A stretch of 6,793 bases of DNA, taken from NCBI GenBank assembly GCA_003518885.1, contig DOXU01000176.1:1-6793 (forward strand), given 5' to 3'. The notes beneath the pieces are model-generated. The model did no database searches, was not told the DNA's origin, and saw only the letters and a list, made by a program, of their open reading frames with translations. Numbering within the stretch: position 1 is the stretch's first letter; every line of letters begins with the position of its first letter. The position numbers and the translations under genes are program-made. The DNA is from Oscillospiraceae bacterium. GTDB taxonomy: Bacteria > Bacillota > Clostridia > Oscillospirales > Ethanoligenentaceae. Below, piece after piece: positions 6,557 through 6,793 of this stretch.

Positions 6557-6585
6557 TTGCTTTTTTTACCCAAAAAGGTTAAAAT
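6557..6585 (+). promoter_or_regulatory. Candidate promoter of the helicase gene
   Basis: TTGCTT (6557-6562, 3 of 6) is followed after 17 bp by TAAAAT (6580-6585, 5 of 6). Transcription would begin near 6592, giving a leader of about 60 nt before the ATG at 6651. The -10 box and spacing are good but the -35 is poor. The T-rich -35 region also forms the tail of a small hairpin (6547-6561). Confidence 0.45.
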
Positions 6586-6634
6586 AGAGGGTATGTTCAA
6601 CCACAATAAATGTTTCTTTTATGATATGAATAAT

Positions 6635-6640
6635 AGAGGT
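6635..6640 (+). promoter_or_regulatory. Ribosome binding site of the helicase gene
   Basis: AGAGGT lies 10 nt before the ATG at 6651. It supports that start over the internal in-frame ATG at 6714 (Met22), which has no purine-rich site ahead of it. Confidence 0.6.
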
Positions 6641-6650
6641 AACCGATCTT

Positions 6651-6793
6651 ATGAATTTACAAAGCGAACTGATTTCATTGCGGAAAAAGATTATTGAATC
6701 GGATTTTTCCAACATGAATGACCGGCAATTACAGGCGGTCCTTTCCACCCAAGGGCCACTCTTGGTTCTGGCTGGTGCTGGCAGTGGTAAAAC
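6651..6793 (+). CDS. UvrD/PcrA-like superfamily 1 DNA helicase (N-terminal fragment; runs off the window)
   Basis: Forty-seven full codons are visible, and the window ends within codon 48 (AC-, Thr whatever the third base). After about 21 charged residues (MNLQSELISLRKK...) comes MNDRQLQAV, the Q motif with Gln26 that reads the adenine of ATP. GPLLVLAGAGSGKT then ends in the Walker A motif (42-48, Lys47). This order and spacing are those of UvrD/PcrA/Rep-type 3'-5' helicases, ATP-driven DNA motors used in repair and in clearing replication obstacles. The short leader before the Q motif is somewhat longer than in classical PcrA. With so little sequence I cannot tell PcrA from other UvrD-like or AddA-like members. 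It is divergent from the his operon, so no functional link is implied. Start at 6651 chosen for its AGAGGT site. Confidence 0.85.
   Translation, partial: MNLQSELISLRKKIIESDFSNMNDRQLQAVLSTQGPLLVLAGAGSGK

Larger units (their letters stand above)
6248..6650. other. Divergent intergenic region between hisZ and the helicase gene
   Basis: This 403-nt AT-rich stretch contains no gene that I can support. It holds the his promoter and leader (6248-6342), a candidate second his promoter (6380-6408), and an AT-rich imperfect inverted repeat (6421-6447). Between about 6448 and 6540 there is only an isolated 6-bp inverted pair, GACATT/AATGTC (6480-6485 and 6510-6515). A candidate helicase promoter (6557-6585) and a leader of about 60 nt complete it. 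Open frames that cross it lack a ribosome site or overlap the helicase start. Confidence 0.8.

Noticed and set aside
6467..6697. Plus-strand open frame of 76 codons from a TTG start
   Set aside because: It has no ribosome site, atypical composition, and overlaps the promoter, ribosome site and first codons of the helicase gene in another frame.
6566..6748. Minus-strand open frame of 60 codons
   Set aside because: It lies antisense to the helicase start and promoter, has no ribosome site or recognisable motif, and is best explained as a shadow.
1..6793. CRISPR array, tRNA/rRNA genes, insertion sequences or defence system
   Set aside because: No spaced direct repeats, cloverleaf-like tRNA sequences, rRNA signatures, transposase motifs or terminal inverted repeats were seen. 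The coding space is filled by his genes.

Overview
The window holds most of a histidine biosynthesis operon on the minus strand, and the first codons of a divergently transcribed SF1 (UvrD-like) DNA helicase on the plus strand. In transcription order, from about 6310 down to 1, the genes are hisZ-hisG-hisD-hisC-hisB-hisH-hisA-hisF. hisF runs off the left edge, and the helicase runs off the right edge inside its Walker A motif.

The likely host is a low-to-moderate GC Firmicute, probably in Clostridia. Three things point there: the two-subunit ATP phosphoribosyltransferase (short HisG plus HisZ), a monofunctional HisB inside a compact his cluster, and strong GGAGG-type ribosome binding sites with consensus sigma-A promoters. 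No taxonomic assignment can be proved from the sequence alone.

How the genes work together: HisG with HisZ condenses ATP and PRPP (step 1). HisA isomerises ProFAR to PRFAR. HisH supplies ammonia to HisF, which makes imidazole glycerol phosphate and AICAR. HisB dehydrates IGP, HisC transaminates imidazole acetol phosphate, and HisD oxidises histidinol to histidine. PRA-PH and PRA-CH (hisE, hisI or hisIE) and a histidinol-phosphatase are not in the window. hisI/hisE would commonly lie just past hisF. Most junctions are coupled: ATGA overlaps at hisZ/hisG, hisD/hisC and hisH/hisA, an 11-nt overlap at hisA/hisF, and gaps of 4 nt (hisG/hisD) and 2 nt (hisC/hisB). The only real gap is 52 nt between hisB and hisH.

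The 403-nt divergent intergenic region (6248-6650) is AT-rich. It contains a near-perfect his promoter (TTGCCA-17-TATAAT), a weaker candidate upstream his promoter, a candidate helicase promoter, and several short dyads that could be operators. I see no T-box leader and no histidine-codon-rich leader peptide. The coding part is an ordinary biosynthetic operon. No previously undescribed system is evident, and the main open question is how the promoter region is controlled.
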